A DNA stretch of 64,000 nt from Panax quinquefolius (Eukaryota; Streptophyta; Magnoliopsida; Apiales; Araliaceae), in NCBI GenBank assembly GCA_020205615.1, contig CM035162.1, positions 42,708,464-42,772,463 of the forward strand, given 5' to 3'. Below the pieces are notes generated by a model. The model did no database searches and was not told where the DNA came from. It worked only from the letters and a program-made list of their open reading frames with translations. Shown in pieces: positions 10,300 to 23,329 of the stretch; the first letter of the stretch is position 1, and every line of letters starts with the position of its first letter. The translations under genes were made by a program, and so were the position numbers.

Positions 10300-12755
10300 T
10301 GTAAAACTCCAACTTTTTAAATAAAGATGAATTTTCTATAAATATTATTTTTGAATATTACGGGTGAAATTGATATAATGTTATAGTTGTGGGTAATATT
10401 TATAAATTTTGCAAAATCATGCAAGTTGTTATATAATATTCGATTGGTCGGGGAATATTACGTTTCTGAGGGAATATTCAGACAACAAAGACAATCATTG
10501 GTGGAACCCACAATGGAATGGAATTATTATCGAGATTGAAAGCGACAAAAATATTTTTATGAAAATAACAATTTGAAGTTTTAATTATCTTTGTTGAACT
10601 ACTCGGTAGTAAAAAATACGATGTCTGGCGTGGTTGCATAGTAGCTACGGTATTGATTATTGATGCTTATGTGATAAGTCACTCGGTTTTGTTGGTATTA
10701 TTAATGTAATAATCTGAGAAAATCTTTTTATATAAAATAGAATACTTTTATAAAGTTATTCTATAAATAGAATATATTATATTCTATTATGCATAGTGTA
10801 TATAAGTATTATGCGTATAGTGTTTTGCATAGTAAAATCTTTTTATATAAAACATAATACTTTTATAAAGTTATCTATTTTATTAGACAATAATTAGAAT
10901 ATATTATATTTTATTATGCATAGTGTTTGCATAGTGCATGCATAGTGTTTGCATAGTAAAATCTTTTATAAAGTTATTCGTTTTATTAGATTATAAATAG
11001 AATATATTATATTTTATTTAAAAGATTTTGCTTTAAATATGGACCGTCAGATTAAAGTAAATCAATATGGACCGTTCATGAATTAGTTACTATGCAATCC
11101 ATTCTTCTATAAATAGAAGCTCATTCCTTCATTATTTTCTTACGAATTCACTCAAACTCTAGAGAGAGAAAATTATAGAGAGAAAGAAGAAGAGAAGTCT
11201 GTTAACTTTCTTTTTCTATACCCAGTTTCTTTTACGGTAAGGGGTATTATTTCTTTTGGTATTCATGAAGAGAACTTCTGTTATTCCATTATTTATTATT
11301 TTGTTGGAATAACTTTTGTATCATGAGCTACCCTATACTTGGTGAAATTCTTACATTATTCCATTCGTTATTATTACATTGGACTATCTCGTTTACATGC
11401 ATTTTACGGACTGATTTAGTCTTTATTATTACATTGGAATATCACATACATGCGTTTCTGTAGCTGAATCGATTCCGTCTTTATTATTACATTGGAATAT
11501 CTGTTTGTGCATTTTCGCCGGACTGATTCCGTCTTTATTATTACATTGGAACATCACATGCATGTTTTTTACAGGACTGGTTAAAATCTTTATTATTTTG
11601 TTGGAACATCACTGCCGCTTGCAAATTTTGCCTAACTTTGGTTCCGTTATTATTATTACATTGGAATAACTTGTCTATCATCAATCATGCGCATGCATGG
11701 TGATTTCTTTTGTTATTCCATTCTTTATTATACTCGGTTGGTTAAAGTTTTGACTTCTATACTCTATGAAATTAGTGGAATATCCTTAATATTTGCGCTT
11801 CATTCAGTATCTTTTCATGGAAATATTCTTCTGAGCATTCTTGAATTTTACTCTACAAAGCGATATCATGTTGACAATTTGGGCGTTATTAGTTTCTGAA
11901 TAAATTAATTCTTGAACTTGTTTTATTGAATTTTTATATCATTGTCATAATCCTCATGTTTATATTTTTTGAAAGTCATACGTGGCTTTTGTAGTGCATA
12001 GATGGACTTGGTATGATTATGACCGAGGATTATTGATTGTAATCATGGTAGTAATGTTATAAATGATGTGGTAAAAGTCCTCGTTGGCCGTAGTAGTGCA
12101 TTGATGGACCGTTGTTGGCATGATCGTGACCATTAATGAATACATAAATATTCTTGGGGAACGTAGTGCATGGATAATTGTGGTCGTGATACTAAAGAAT
12201 ATCCTTGGTAGTAGTAGTCATGGGTGATTCGATGATGTGGATTATTTATTAAAATTTGAGTCTCGTGATAAAAGTCATGAAAAATCTTTTAAATCGAGAA
12301 GATAGTAGATTTTATTCTCTACTTGACTCTTCTAATGGATTGCTTGTTCTACTGCAGTTAAACTTGATGTTTGTTATATTTTATCAGTTTAACACTGTTG
12401 AAGGCTAATGATAATTTATTCTGCATTATCTTAGTCATAATATTTCTTACTAGGCTAGTTGAGCTCACCCTTTCTTTCTTTGTTCTCTTTGTGAAATGAG
12501 AGCGTGGTTGGAGACGAGTCGAGGAGCGATGTGATGGTGGGATGATAGTATTAGCTAGTAGTCCTCACTATTACATTAAATAGTATGACAATAAGCGTAA
12601 TGAGGACTCATTACGAGAGTGGATATTATGCAGAAGGCAGTATTTGTATTTAAACTCTGACTCTCTTGTTGTATATTAAAGATTGTATTTATGTTCTGTA
12701 CCATGTATTTGGCAACTCAGAATAGGTGATGTATACCTATTTTGGGGGCATCACA
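10300..12755 (+). repeat. 5' LTR of the plus-strand Tekay element
   Basis: It runs from TGTAAAACTCC to GGGGGCATCACA, 2456 bp. It contains runs of GCATAGTGTTTGCATAGT in the U3 part (about 10910-10960). About 11340-11680 is a minisatellite of roughly 60-bp units built on TATTATTACATTGGAATATC. Near the end is the conserved block GATGTATACCTATTTTGGGG. Confidence 0.92.
11108..11115 (+). promoter_or_regulatory. TATA box of the Tekay 5' LTR
   Basis: TATAAATA within CTTCTATAAATAGAAGC. A purine-rich leader (AGAGAGAGAAAATTATAGAGAG) follows 50-80 bp downstream, as expected for the start of the R region. The same box recurs at 18353-18360 and 50826-50833 in related LTRs. Confidence 0.7.
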
Positions 12756-12942
12756 GTTGGTAGCAAAGCTTAGGGATATGATCCCTGGCTAAGATGTGAG
12801 ACTAGAACTAGGAGGGGAGAGACGGGGAATTCCTTCGCTAGTATGACCTACCTAAGATTATTTGGTATTTAATTGGTCGGCCAAAGTATAGGGATAATAT
12901 GTTATATGTTAATTAGCCTTTGTTTTGTAGCAGTATCTAAAA

Positions 12943-14013
12943 ATGACATCCGAGAATGTTGAGAATAGCAATGGAGCACAGGAGACCGTTGAGTCTCCAC
13001 AGATCAATAATCAGGATAATGTGCATCAAGAAGGCGACAATCCTCAGGCAAACAACAACACTGACTAGATGACGAACGATGGAACGTTCAGAGGTTTTAT
13101 ACAATTTATGCAACATCAGGCAAGAGCGGCTCCTGTTCAAAATACAGGTGGAAACACTGGAAACTCTCGGACGGTCACCGCTAAACAGTTCAAGGAGCTG
13201 GGACCACCGGAGTTTATTGGAGAGCCAAAACCACTTAAGGCGGAAGCATGGATAAAGCAGATCACCAAGATATTTGATGTCTTGGGATGCTTCGAGGAGC
13301 AAAAGGTGCCATTTGCCACCTTTATGTTATGAGGAGAGGCAGAGTACTGGTGGGAATCAGTAAAACGTACTCAACCTTCCGCACTAAAGATGACTTGGGA
13401 GAAGTTACAAGAATTATTCAACGACAAGTACTTTCCCGAAAGTATTCGTCACAAGAAAGAAGTATAATTCATCAAGCTAGAGCAAAACAACATGACCGTA
13501 TCGCAGTACAAAGCCAAGTTTGCCGAGTTGTCCCGGTTTGCGTCCCATTTGGTTGATAATGAGGAGAGAATGACGCGAATATTTTTAAGAGGTTTGAAAC
13601 CGGAGATACGTCAATATCTTATTTCTCATAAACTGTGTTTGTATTAAGATGTTGTAAATAGGGCTCAGTTATTGGAGCGCGATAACGAGTCAACGCAATT
13701 AAAAGAGAGCAGCCAGCAAAATGATAATACCAGTGAGAGTAGTCATCGAAGTAGTGACAACAAGCGTGGAGGGAATCAACAGGCCAGAAATGGTAATCAC
13801 TTCGGTGGTAATCAGGGCCAAAATAATAAGAATGGACATTTCAAGAAGAGGAGATTCAACAATGATGGAAAGGCGTCGGCACTGACACCCATTGTTAAGG
13901 AAGGAGAAGCGACCACCTATCATATGCTTCAAATGCGGAGGAGAGGACACATCGGTCCAAGCTGCGTGATGCTAGTCAAAGCATGTTATAATTATGGAAG
14001 AGAAGGTCACTAG
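12943..14013 (+). pseudogene. gag of the plus-strand Tekay element
   Basis: One frame runs from ATG 12943 (MTSENVENSNGAQETVE) through the capsid motifs FKELGPPEFIGEP, FDVLGCFEEQKVPFATF, EYWWESVKR, LFNDKYFPESIRHKKEV, MTVSQYKAKFAELSRF and FLRGLKPEIRQYLISHK to a basic, Asn/Gly-rich tail. It is broken by in-frame stops at 13066, 13330, about 13465 and about 13645. Zinc-knuckle remnants are degenerate: ACYNYGREGH has Tyr where the second Cys belongs, compared with CYNCGKEGH in the minus-strand copy at about 45000. The gag packages element RNA; this copy cannot make a full protein. Confidence 0.85.
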
Positions 14014-14039
14014 CCCGATTTTGTCGTTCACGAAAGACA

Positions 14040-17000
14040 AGTTCAACTAGGATAGAGGCACCAAAGGTAGTCGAGGAAAAGTCAGCCCGGTAGTGCTGAG
14101 GAGAGCGTTTGTAGTGACCTCCCGAAAGCAAAGAACCCGAATGAGGTCATCACGGGTAAACTTATCATAAACTCTAGCGAAGTCTATATCTTATTTGATG
14201 GGTTCTACCCATTCTTTTATTTCTCTACTTGCGCTCAGCGTTTAAATTTGACTCTGGGAGAAATTAGACTTTGACTTATCTGTTGAAACTCCGTTGGGAG
14301 AAACCTTCATTACATCCACGGTTTATAAGTCTTGTTTGGTTCAAGTTGGTACCCACACATTACCTGTCGATCTTATTTCATTGAAAATACTTGTATTTGA
14401 TATAATTCTAGGGATTGATTGGTTAACTACTCATCATGCAAAAATTGATTGTTTTTGTAAGGTTGTTAGCTTTCATATTCCTAATCAACCTATTATGCGA
14501 ATTCAAGCAACCAAACCATTAAAATCAATCACTGTCATCTCAAGCCATAAAGCTATTCATTTATTGAAAAACGGATGTCAAGCTTTCTTAGCTCATGTCA
14601 CGGATCTAAACAAAAATACGTCAGTTTTGAATAATATTTCTATTGTTAATGAATTTCCTGAAGAACTTCCTGGCCTACCCCTAAAGCGTAAAATTGAATT
14701 TTGTATCGACCTTGAACCCGGTACAAACCCCATTTCCAAAGCCCCATATCGAATGGCTCCTATTGAACTTCAGGAATTAAAGAGCCAACTGCAAGAATTG
14801 TTAGATATTGGTTACATTCGTCCTAGTACGTCTCCTTGGGGTGCTCCTATTCTATTCGTGAAGAAGAAAGATGGGAGTATGCGACTTTGTATAGATTATC
14901 GGGAGTTGAATAATGTCACCATCAAAAATAGGTATCCATTGCCACGTATTGATGATTTGTTTGACCAGTTGCAAGGAGCCAAATTCTTTTCAAAGATTGA
15001 TCTTTATTCTGGATATCACCAATTGAAAATTAGAACCGATGACATTCCAAAGACGACTTTCAGAACTCGGTACGGACATTATGAATTCCTAGTCATATCC
15101 TTTGGATTAACTAATGCTCCTGCTGCCTTCATGGATATGATGAACCAAGTATTCAAGGAATATTTAGATCACTTTCTGGTCGTCTTTATTGATGACATCC
15201 TTATTTATTCCAAAAGCAGTGAAGATCATGAGTAACAATTGAGGATGATACTCCAAAAGCTTCGTGAATACAAGCTTTATGCCAAGTTGAAGAAATGCGA
15301 GTTCTGGCTTGAGGAGGTAGCATTCCTTGGGCACGTGGTATCAAGTCATGGAATATCTGTTATTGACCCAAAGAAAGATTGAAGCTATTCAAAATTTGGG
15401 AGCAACCTAAATTAGTGACCGAAGTCGTAGCTTTCTCGGTTTATTTGGTTATTATCGGAGATTCGTGGAAGGATTTTCTTGAATCGCTATTCCACTAACT
15501 CGGTGACTCGAAAGAAGATACAAAGTTCGGTTGGGCGAGGAATGTGAGAAGAGTTTTCGAGAACTCGAGAGGAGACTCATTTCAAAGACTGTTACGACAA
15601 TACCATACGGTTTGGAGGGATTTGTCATCTCTGATGATGCTTGAGCGCAAAGGGTTAGGATGTGTTCTCATGCAACATGGGAAAGTCATAGCCTATGCCT
15701 CACGACAACTCAAAGAAAATGAGAGGAATTATCCTACTCATGATCTAGAGTTGGCAGCTGTTGTCTTCGCACTAAAGATTTGGAGGCATTACTTGTATGG
15801 GGGAGAAAGTGGAGATCTTTATGGATCATAAAAGCTTCAAATATTTCTTCACTCAAAAGGAACTCAACATGTGACAACGACATTGGCTTGAACTATTGAA
15901 AGATTATGATCATACCATCCAATACCATCCTGGAAAAATGAACGTGGTAGCCGACGCATTGAGTAGAAGATTATATGCGGTCTGAGTGCAATATTGTGTA
16001 TGAAAGGCCCATTTTGTGTGACTTGCAAAGGATGGAAATAGAGTTAAAGACTCCAGGGACCCATGTGATGATGGCGAACATACGAGTAGAACCGACTTTA
16101 ATTGATAAGGTTAAAGCTACTCAAGCTACAGACCTGGAGCTGATGCGTATGAGGAAGAAAGTGTAAGAAGGTGCTATGCTGGAAGTAAGAATCGATGAAG
16201 AAGGAATACTTCGAGTCAACTCCAGACTTTGTGTTCTAACGACCACGATTTAAAGTATAAAATCACGATGGAGGCGCACAACACACCGTTTTGCAATCCA
16301 TCACAGGAGTACCAAAATGTATCATGATCTTCGACATACATTTTGGTGGGGCGATATGAAGAGAGAGATAGTATTTGTTTATCTCAAGGTGTCTAACGTG
16401 TCAGCGAGTCGGTGAACATCAAGTACCAAAAGGTCCATTGCAAACACTTGAAATTCTAGAATGGAAGTGGGAGCACATTACCATGGATTTCGTTACCAGT
16501 CTTCCCAAAGTTTCTCAAGGCATAGATGCGATTTGGGTCATTGTTGATAGATTGACCAAGTCTGCTCATTTCTTATCGATACGAGAAACTTATACACTTG
16601 AACGTCTTGCTTATATGTACATAAACGAGGTTGTAAGATTGCATGGTATGCCAGTATCCATAGTTTCTGATCGAGACCCAAGATTCACTTCACGATTTTG
16701 GGTTAGTTTGCAAAAAGCTATGGGCACGAATTTATGATTTAGTTCGGCATATCATCCTCAGACAGGCGGATAATCAGAGAGGACTATTCAAACTCTAGAA
16801 GATTTATTAAGACTCTGTGTCCTTGACTTCAAGGGAAGTTGGGACAAGTTCTTACCGTTGGTGGAGTTTTCCTACAACAACAGTTATCAAGCAAGCATTG
16901 GCATGGCTCCATTTGAGGCGTTGTATGGAAGAAAGTGTCGTTCTCGGTATCTTTGGGATGAGGTGGGTGAAGCAACGTTTTTGGGAATAGGAGTTGGTAC

Positions 17001-17560
17001 GTATGACTACGGAAAAGATTCAAACGATCAAACAACGTATAAAAACCTCACAAGATCGACAAAAGAGTTATCCGATCTTCATCGAAAGGACGTGGAATTT
17101 GATATAGGAGATCGTGTGTTATTACGAGTTGCTTTCGTGGAAAGGAGTTACGAGATTTGGAAAGAGAGGAAAGCTCGATCCTCGATTTATCGGCCCATTT
17201 TAATCCTCGATCGAGTAGAAAGCGTGGCCTATAGACTCGCTTTACCGCCAAGTATGTCTCGTGTTCATGCGTTTTTCACATATCCATATTACGTAAATAT
17301 GTGGAAGACCGAACCACATTATTGAGTTAGAGCCGGACGAAATAGCGGAAGATTTGGCGTATGAAGAGGTTCTGTTCAAATCTTGGATAAGAAGGAATAT
17401 ATTCTATGCTCGAGGTTATACCTCAAGTAAAAATTTTGTGGAGAAACCACGATGTTGAGGAAATAACTTGGGAGTTAGAATGAAATGAAATCAAGGTATC
17501 CTTACCTCTTGATATACCAGTGCACGTACCCTAATTTTGAGGCAAAATTTCATAAGAAGG
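14040..17560 (+). pseudogene. pol (PR-RT-RNaseH-INT-chromodomain-like) of the plus-strand Tekay element
   Basis: Protease remnants precede [15 protein letters not shown]. The longest intact piece (14294-15235) holds reverse transcriptase with [49 protein letters not shown] and the catalytic [13 protein letters not shown], ending in a TAA. RNase H is recognisable at 15600-15960 ([32 protein letters not shown]). Integrase follows at 16260-17100, with [28 protein letters not shown] and [15 protein letters not shown] supplying the D, D and E. The last part resembles the LWRN..EEMTWE chromodomain-like tail of the minus-strand copy. Numerous stops and frameshifts occur, for example TGA 16735 and TAA 16771 in integrase. 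Confidence 0.88.
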
Positions 17561-17565
17561 GAGGT
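17552..17565 (+). other. Polypurine tract of the Tekay element
   Basis: ATAAGAAGGGAGGT lies immediately before the 3' LTR and would prime plus-strand DNA synthesis. The minus-strand copy has the matching tract at 41396-41410. Confidence 0.8.
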
Positions 17566-19955
17566 TGTAAGACCCCAACTTTTGAATAAAGATGAATTTT
17601 CTATAAATATTATTTTGAATATTATGGAGTGAAATTGATATAATGTTATAGTTGTGGGTAATATTTATAAATTTTGCAAAGTACGCAAGTTGTTATATAA
17701 TATTCGATTGGTCGGGGAATATTCGTTTAACAGGGAATATTTGTACAACGGCACAATCATTGGTAGACCCCACAACGGAATTATTGTCGGATTGAGAAAA
17801 CGACAAGAATATTTAATGAAAATAATGGCAGAAGTTTTACCATTAATACTGTTGAACTACTCGGTAGTAAAAAAGTACGATGTCTGGCGTGGTTGCATAG
17901 TAGCACACGGTATTGATTATTGATGCTTACGTGATAAGTCACTCAGTTTTATTGGTATTATTAATGTAATAATATAGAAAATCTTTTTATATAAAATAGA
18001 ATACTTTTATAAAGTTATTCTATAAATAGAATATATTATATTCTATTATGCATAGTGTTGCATAGTGTTTTGCATAGTAAAATCTTTTTATATAAAACAT
18101 AATATTTTTATAAAGTTATCTGTTTTATTAGACAATAATTAGAATATATTATATTTTATTATGCATAGTGTTTGCATAGTGCCTGCATAGTGTTTGCATA
18201 GTAAAATCTTTTATAAAGTTTTTCGTTTTATTAGATTATAAATAGAATATATTATATTTTATTTAAAAGATTTTGCTTTAAATATGGACCGTCAGATTAA
18301 ATTAAATCAATCTGGACCGTTCATGAAATAGTTACTATGCAATCCATTCTTCTATAAATAGAAGCTCATTTCTTCATTATTTTCTTACAAATTAACTGAA
18401 ACTCTAGATATAGAAAATTATAGAGAGAAAGAAGAAGAGAAGTCTATTAACTTTCTTTTCCTATACCCAGTTTCTTTTACGGTAAGGGGTATTATTTCTT
18501 TTGGTATTCATGAAGAGAACTTCTGTTATTCCATTATTTATTATTCTATTGGAATAACTTTGTATCATCGGCTACTACCTATACTTGGTGAAATTCTTAC
18601 ATTATTCCATTCGTTATTATTACATTGGAATATCTTATTCATGCGTTTTCTGTACGGACACGATAAAATCTTTATTATTACATTGGAATATCCTATTCAT
18701 GCGTTTTTACGCATGGACACGATTCCATCTTTATTATTACATTGGAATATCACATGCATGCGTTTTCTTGGGACTGACCGGGTTCATCCTTATTATACAT
18801 TGTTGAACATCACATCGGTCTTAATTTCTTCGACACGGTTTAGATTACTTATTATTCTGTTGGAATAACCTATCTATCTAAATACCGCATGCATGGTGAT
18901 TTCTTTTATTATTCCATTCTTTATTATACTCAGTTGGTTAAAGTTTTGACTTCTATACTCCATGAAATTAATGAAATATCCTTAATATTTGCGCATCATC
19001 TAAGTATCTTTTCATGAAAATATTCTTACGAGCATTCTTGAATTTTCTTTGCATAAAGCAAAGTATCATGTTGACAATTTGGACGTTATTAGTTCTGAAT
19101 AAATTAATTCTTGAACTTGTTTTATTTAATTCTTATATCATTGTCATCATCCTCATGTTTATATTTTTTTAAAAGTCATCTGTGGGCTTTGTAGTGCATA
19201 TATGGAGTTGGTATGATTATGACCGAGGATTATTAGATTGTAATGTCTTAATAGTAATGTTATAAATGATGTGGTAAAAGTCCTCATTGGGCCGTAGTGC
19301 ATTGATGGACCGTTGTTGGCATGATCATGACCATTAATGAATACACAAATATTCTTGGCCCGTAGTGCATGGATAATTGTGGTCGTGATACTAAAGAATA
19401 TCCTTGGCCGTAGTGCAGGGGTGATTCGATGATGTGGATTATTTATTAAGCTGAGTCTCAGCGATAAAGGTCATGAAAAACCTTTTAAATCATAGAAGAT
19501 AGTAGATTTTATTCTCTACTTGACTCTTCTAATGGATTGCTTGTTCATTGCAGATTAAACTTGATGTTTGCTATATTTTATCGGTTTAACTTTGTTGAAG
19601 GCTAATGATAATTTATTACGCATTATCTTAGTCATAATATTTCTTCTTTGGGCTAGTTGAGCTCACCTTTCTTTCTTTCACCGTTCTCTTCAAGAAAAGA
19701 GAGCGTGGGCTGGGACAGTCGGAAGCGGAGTGATGGGTGGGATGATAGTATTAGCTAGTAGTCCTCACTATTACATTAAATAGTGTGACAATAAATGTAA
19801 TGAGGACTCATTACGAGAGTGGATATTGTCTAGAAGATGTATTTGTATTTAAACTCATGACTCTCTTGTTGTATATTAAAGATTGTATTTATGTTCTGTA
19901 CCATGTATTTGGCGACTCAGAATAGGTGATGTATACCTATTTTGGGGGCGTCACA
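17566..19955 (+). repeat. 3' LTR of the plus-strand Tekay element
   Basis: It runs from TGTAAGACCCC to GGGGGCGTCACA, 2390 bp, and is collinear with the 5' LTR with scattered substitutions and small indels. TATAAATA is at 18353-18360. The internal minisatellite (about 18590-18870) has a slightly different unit make-up from the 5' LTR. TCTAC follows directly. Confidence 0.92.
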
Positions 19956-19960
19956 TCTAC

Positions 19961-20083
19961 CTTGTTACTAAAGAATACCATTTTGGTGCAACAACTTTTT
20001 GATAAACAGCACTTGCCATCTAAGAAACTGCGAGATTGGTGTGAACTCAACATACGAAGATAAGATTTTCTCGAGGTTGTCCC
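19961..20083 (+). pseudogene. CDC7-like: CDC7-like kinase, C-terminal exon (part 1)
   Basis: The frame reads LPSKKLRDWCELNIRR, then a TAA stop, then DFLEVVP. This matches the late kinase C-lobe of CDC7 proteins (KLRDWC.LN..RPDFLEV.P). It ends in GTCCC, which is the left copy of the target duplication of the copia element inserted at 20084. The coding sequence resumes after that element at 24902. The exon's own 5' border is hidden by the Tekay insertion. Confidence 0.7.
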
Positions 20084-20615
20084 TGTTGGTTTATATCTTT
20101 TGTGATTTTAATAATGACAATATATTTGGGTTTTTGTAATGATCTTATTTGATTTATTTGGGCTAATGGGTTTATTAAATAATATAATTTGTTGCTTTGT
20201 ATGGTGACCCATTTTATATTATTTAAATTGATATTATTTGCAGGATTGTATTGGATTATATTTTGTTAAGGTTGTTATTATGTTAACTGGTTGTTTTAAT
20301 ATTTGAATCAGTATATATTAAGGAGTTGGTTTAGGTGAGCAAGTTATTCTAATTAGGAGTCTTTCTCTCCTTATATTATGCTATTCAAATTGGAAAGGAG
20401 TCTTATAAGGAATTTGTTTTAAATATGAACTGTTTTGGAATGAATCTAATCTTATCAGATATTATCCTTTATTCCTTGAAATCCTATCTCTATACCAACT
20501 GTGATATTAGATATTCCTGCTAACAATTATTATTATATTCGTTGGTCTCAAGTATAGTTTTCAACATTTGTTGAGATATTTAAGCTAACAAAGTTTTATA
20601 GCCGTTTGTCTATTC

Positions 20616-20661
<46 letters not shown>

Positions 20662-21503
20662 TCTTGGCTAAAACAGGTATACATATAAGACAAGAGAAGT
20701 ATACATCAATTCAAGGGAATCAAAGAAAATATCAGTTTTATACAAAGATACTTCATAGAGAGCTATCAATGTTTATTTCCAGCAAGTCTTGTTATATAAT
20801 TTATTTTTTGGCTGGAAATAAGTGTCCTTTGTAATCATATATTTCTTGTAACAAAATTTAAGTTCAAGTCTTGTTGGGCTTGGTCTATCTAGCAATAGAT
20901 AGGTTCTGTTCATAGAAAACATTCAAGGTTGCAGAGGTGCAAAGGTCTCAGTGGTGAGAAAGGTTGCAGTGGTGCAAAGGGGGCAGAGGTGTCCATCGCA
21001 GTGGAAAGCTTTATTTGAATAAGGAGTTCTTTTTATTAAACTTAATTAAAGGTTGCAGTGGTACAAAGGGGGCAGAGGTGTCCATCGCAGTGTAAATCTT
21101 TATTTGAACAAGGAGTTCTTTTTATTGTATTTAATTGAGTATTAAGTTTAATAAAAAGAGTCTCCAATACCAGTTGGTATTGGACGTGGATTAGGCTACT
21201 AGACTAGAGGATAGGGGCTAAACCACGTAAAAATCTTGGCATGATTTATAGTTCTTTTGTTTCTATTTTATGCTTTAATTTTCTGCAATTTTTGGTTTAA
21301 AATCGTGGCCAAGATTTATACTAATACGGACAGGTATTAGCTGTCCGTTTATAACAGAAGAAGAACAAAACTAATACGGTCAGGGTTAGACCATCCGATT
21401 ATAGCCTGCTATAGTAAAATTTAAAAATTGACCACTGTAGATCACTTTTGAGTATTTACACCTATTCACCCCCCCTCTAGGTGTGCTTAATTATAGAATT
21501 ACA
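20084..21503 (+). repeat. 5' LTR of the gag-only copia element
   Basis: It runs from TGTTGGTTTATATC to AGAATTACA. It contains an (AT)n tract near 20622-20658 and a tandem duplication of an 89-bp unit starting at 20962 and 21051 (GGTTGCAGTGG..). The 3' LTR has that unit once, which explains most of the length difference. Near the end, CACCCCCCCTCTAGGTGTG forms a small hairpin with the upstream ACACCTA. Confidence 0.92.
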
Positions 21504-21539
21504 TTTGGTATCAGAGCAAGGCTCTACTAATATTGATCT

Positions 21540-23165
21540 TTGCAGGTCGTAGGGAAAGATCCTATGTCACACCTTTATTTTCAAGAAGGTCAATCCACAA
21601 GCAGACCACCTCTGTTGATAGGAAGCGAAAACTTCAACTTTTGGAAGTTCAGAATGAAGATTTTTCTTAAAAGAGACCCATGGGAATGGTGGGTAGTTGA
21701 AAATGGGCCTGTTATTCCTAGACATGATGATGGTAGACTCAAGACTCTCATGGACATGGATAAAAATGAAAGCTACATGTTTTCTTATAACTCAAGAGCT
21801 ATGAACACCTTGCTAAGCGGAATGGTCCAAGCTGAAATTGATAAAGTATCATCGTGCAACACAGTAAAAGAAATGTGGGATACTATCATGACAAGCCACG
21901 AAGGTACATCCAAAGTAAAAGAGGTGAAGTTAAGTATGCTAATGCAAGACTATGAGCTATTCAAGTTAGAAAAGGATGAAACAATTAATGAAGCTCAAGG
22001 GAGATTTCTCACTCTAATGAACTCTCTAAGTATGCTCGGCCGGAAAATTGATCATAGGGAGATAAATAGAAAGATACTTAGAGTCATGCCCAAACGGTTT
22101 GCACCGAAAGTCACAACTCTCCAAGACTCACCAACAATTAGTACGATGAAAACTCTTACTTTATTTGGAGAGCTTGAAGAATTCAAAAATCAACTAAAGA
22201 GGTATGATGAAGAGGATGAAGCACAAATAAATAAAACATTGGCACTTCAAGTCGAGAGCAACAATAAAAGTGATCACGAAGATCTTGATGAAGAAATTGA
22301 AATGATCTCACGAAAACTCGAGAGACTACTATAAATGAAGAAACAAAGGAAAAATCAAAAAGGTAGCTCAACTCCAATGAGCAAGTCCGAAACGAAACAA
22401 GAAGAAGAAAATGTCCAACTCTGTTTCATGGGGCTAGAAGATGATGATCAACTTGAGGTAACAAATTTTCATAAAGCTTTTGAAATATCTATTCCTGATT
22501 ATATTGCTTTACAAAATGAAAATCAACAGCTCAAAAAGAAAATTGCTTATTTTAAGAATTGTGTAAATGAGCTAATGAATGAAGTTAAGTCGCTTATTAA
22601 AGAGAGAAAAGAAAATGAATATCTTAAAAATGAAAATGAAGTGTTAAAAGAAAATTTGAAAATGAGAGATGCATGCATAGATGCTTTTAATGATGGAAAA
22701 ATGATGAATGTTCAACATGATGACAATATAACAAATGCAGAAATAACATCTTTAAAAAATGATCTTGCTAACTTTGTGCAAGGAGAAGAGAACCTAAATG
22801 TTATGTTAGGGGCACAAAGGTCTAGTCTTGATAAACAAGGAATTGGGTATAATCCTATGAAAAATGTGAAAAATAGAACTAATGATAATATTAGAATGAT
22901 TAATAGTAAACCAAGGTTTAAACCACTTTATTGTTCACCGTTTGTTACTTGTAGAAAATGTGGTCTTAAAGGTTATTTTGATTCTAATTGTAATAAAATT
23001 AGAATAAAACAAATTTGGGTAAATAAATGTGATTTATATTCTACTAACCCAAATGGACCCAAGAAGATTTGGGTACCAAAAAGGTGGAGAAGATTTGTTT
23101 ATTTTGTAGATATCTCAAGGTCAAAATGGAGACGAATGATACTTTACTTTGAGAAACTACTCTAA
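21540..23165 (+). pseudogene. gag of the gag-only copia element, split by one in-frame stop
   Basis: From 21540 (an ATG at 21564 is possible) the frame encodes a UBN2-type copia gag: RPPLLIGSENFNFWKFRMKI, WEWWVVENG, VKEMWDTIMTSHEGTS, LMQDYELFKLEKDETI and RKILRVMPKRF. A single TAA at 22332-22334 interrupts it, and the same frame resumes at once with ATG for 276 more codons. The second half is acidic, then a Lys/Glu/Asn-rich coiled coil (about 22500-22680). It ends in a zinc-knuckle-like CRKCGLKGYFDSNC with Tyr for the usual His, and KKIWVPK. The first knuckle expected after the gag core is missing. The Sirevirus gag at 61476-63509 has the same plan. Total about 540 codons, nearly intact. Confidence 0.82.
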
Positions 23166-23204
23166 GGAGCTCAACTATCAAGCTTATTATTGGTAATAAA
23201 ATGT

Positions 23205-23239
<35 letters not shown>

Positions 23240-23329
23240 TAACAAATCTCAAAGGTATGATCATTTTGTTTATTTGCTATATGTGATTGTGTTATAAGCT
23301 TACTAAATTTATACGAATTTTTGTCGATG

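Larger units (their letters stand above)
10300..19955 (+). mobile_element. Complete Tekay/Del-type Ty3/gypsy chromovirus (decayed)
   Basis: Two LTRs of about 2.4 kb enclose gag and pol in the order PR-RT-RNaseH-INT. The perfect target duplication TCTAC lies at 10295-10299 and 19956-19960. The primer-binding site follows the left LTR (TTGGTAGCAAAGCTTAGGG, 12757-12775), and the polypurine tract AAGAAGGGAGGT precedes the right LTR. The integrase sequence and the chromodomain-like tail place it with Tekay/Del. Both gag and pol carry multiple stops, so it cannot act on its own. It inserted 10 bp right of the Mutator element's target duplication. Confidence 0.92.

Noticed and set aside
18560..18868. 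ORFs of 70-120 codons inside the Tekay LTRs (also 51077-51519).
   Set aside because: They come from the TTATTATTACATTGG minisatellite reading through. LTRs of this type do not encode proteins.
21506..21520. TGGTATCAGAGC and similar stretches as possible tRNA genes.
   Set aside because: They are only 12-18 bp, complementary to tRNA 3' ends and placed right after LTRs, so they are primer-binding sites. No tRNA cloverleaf is present.
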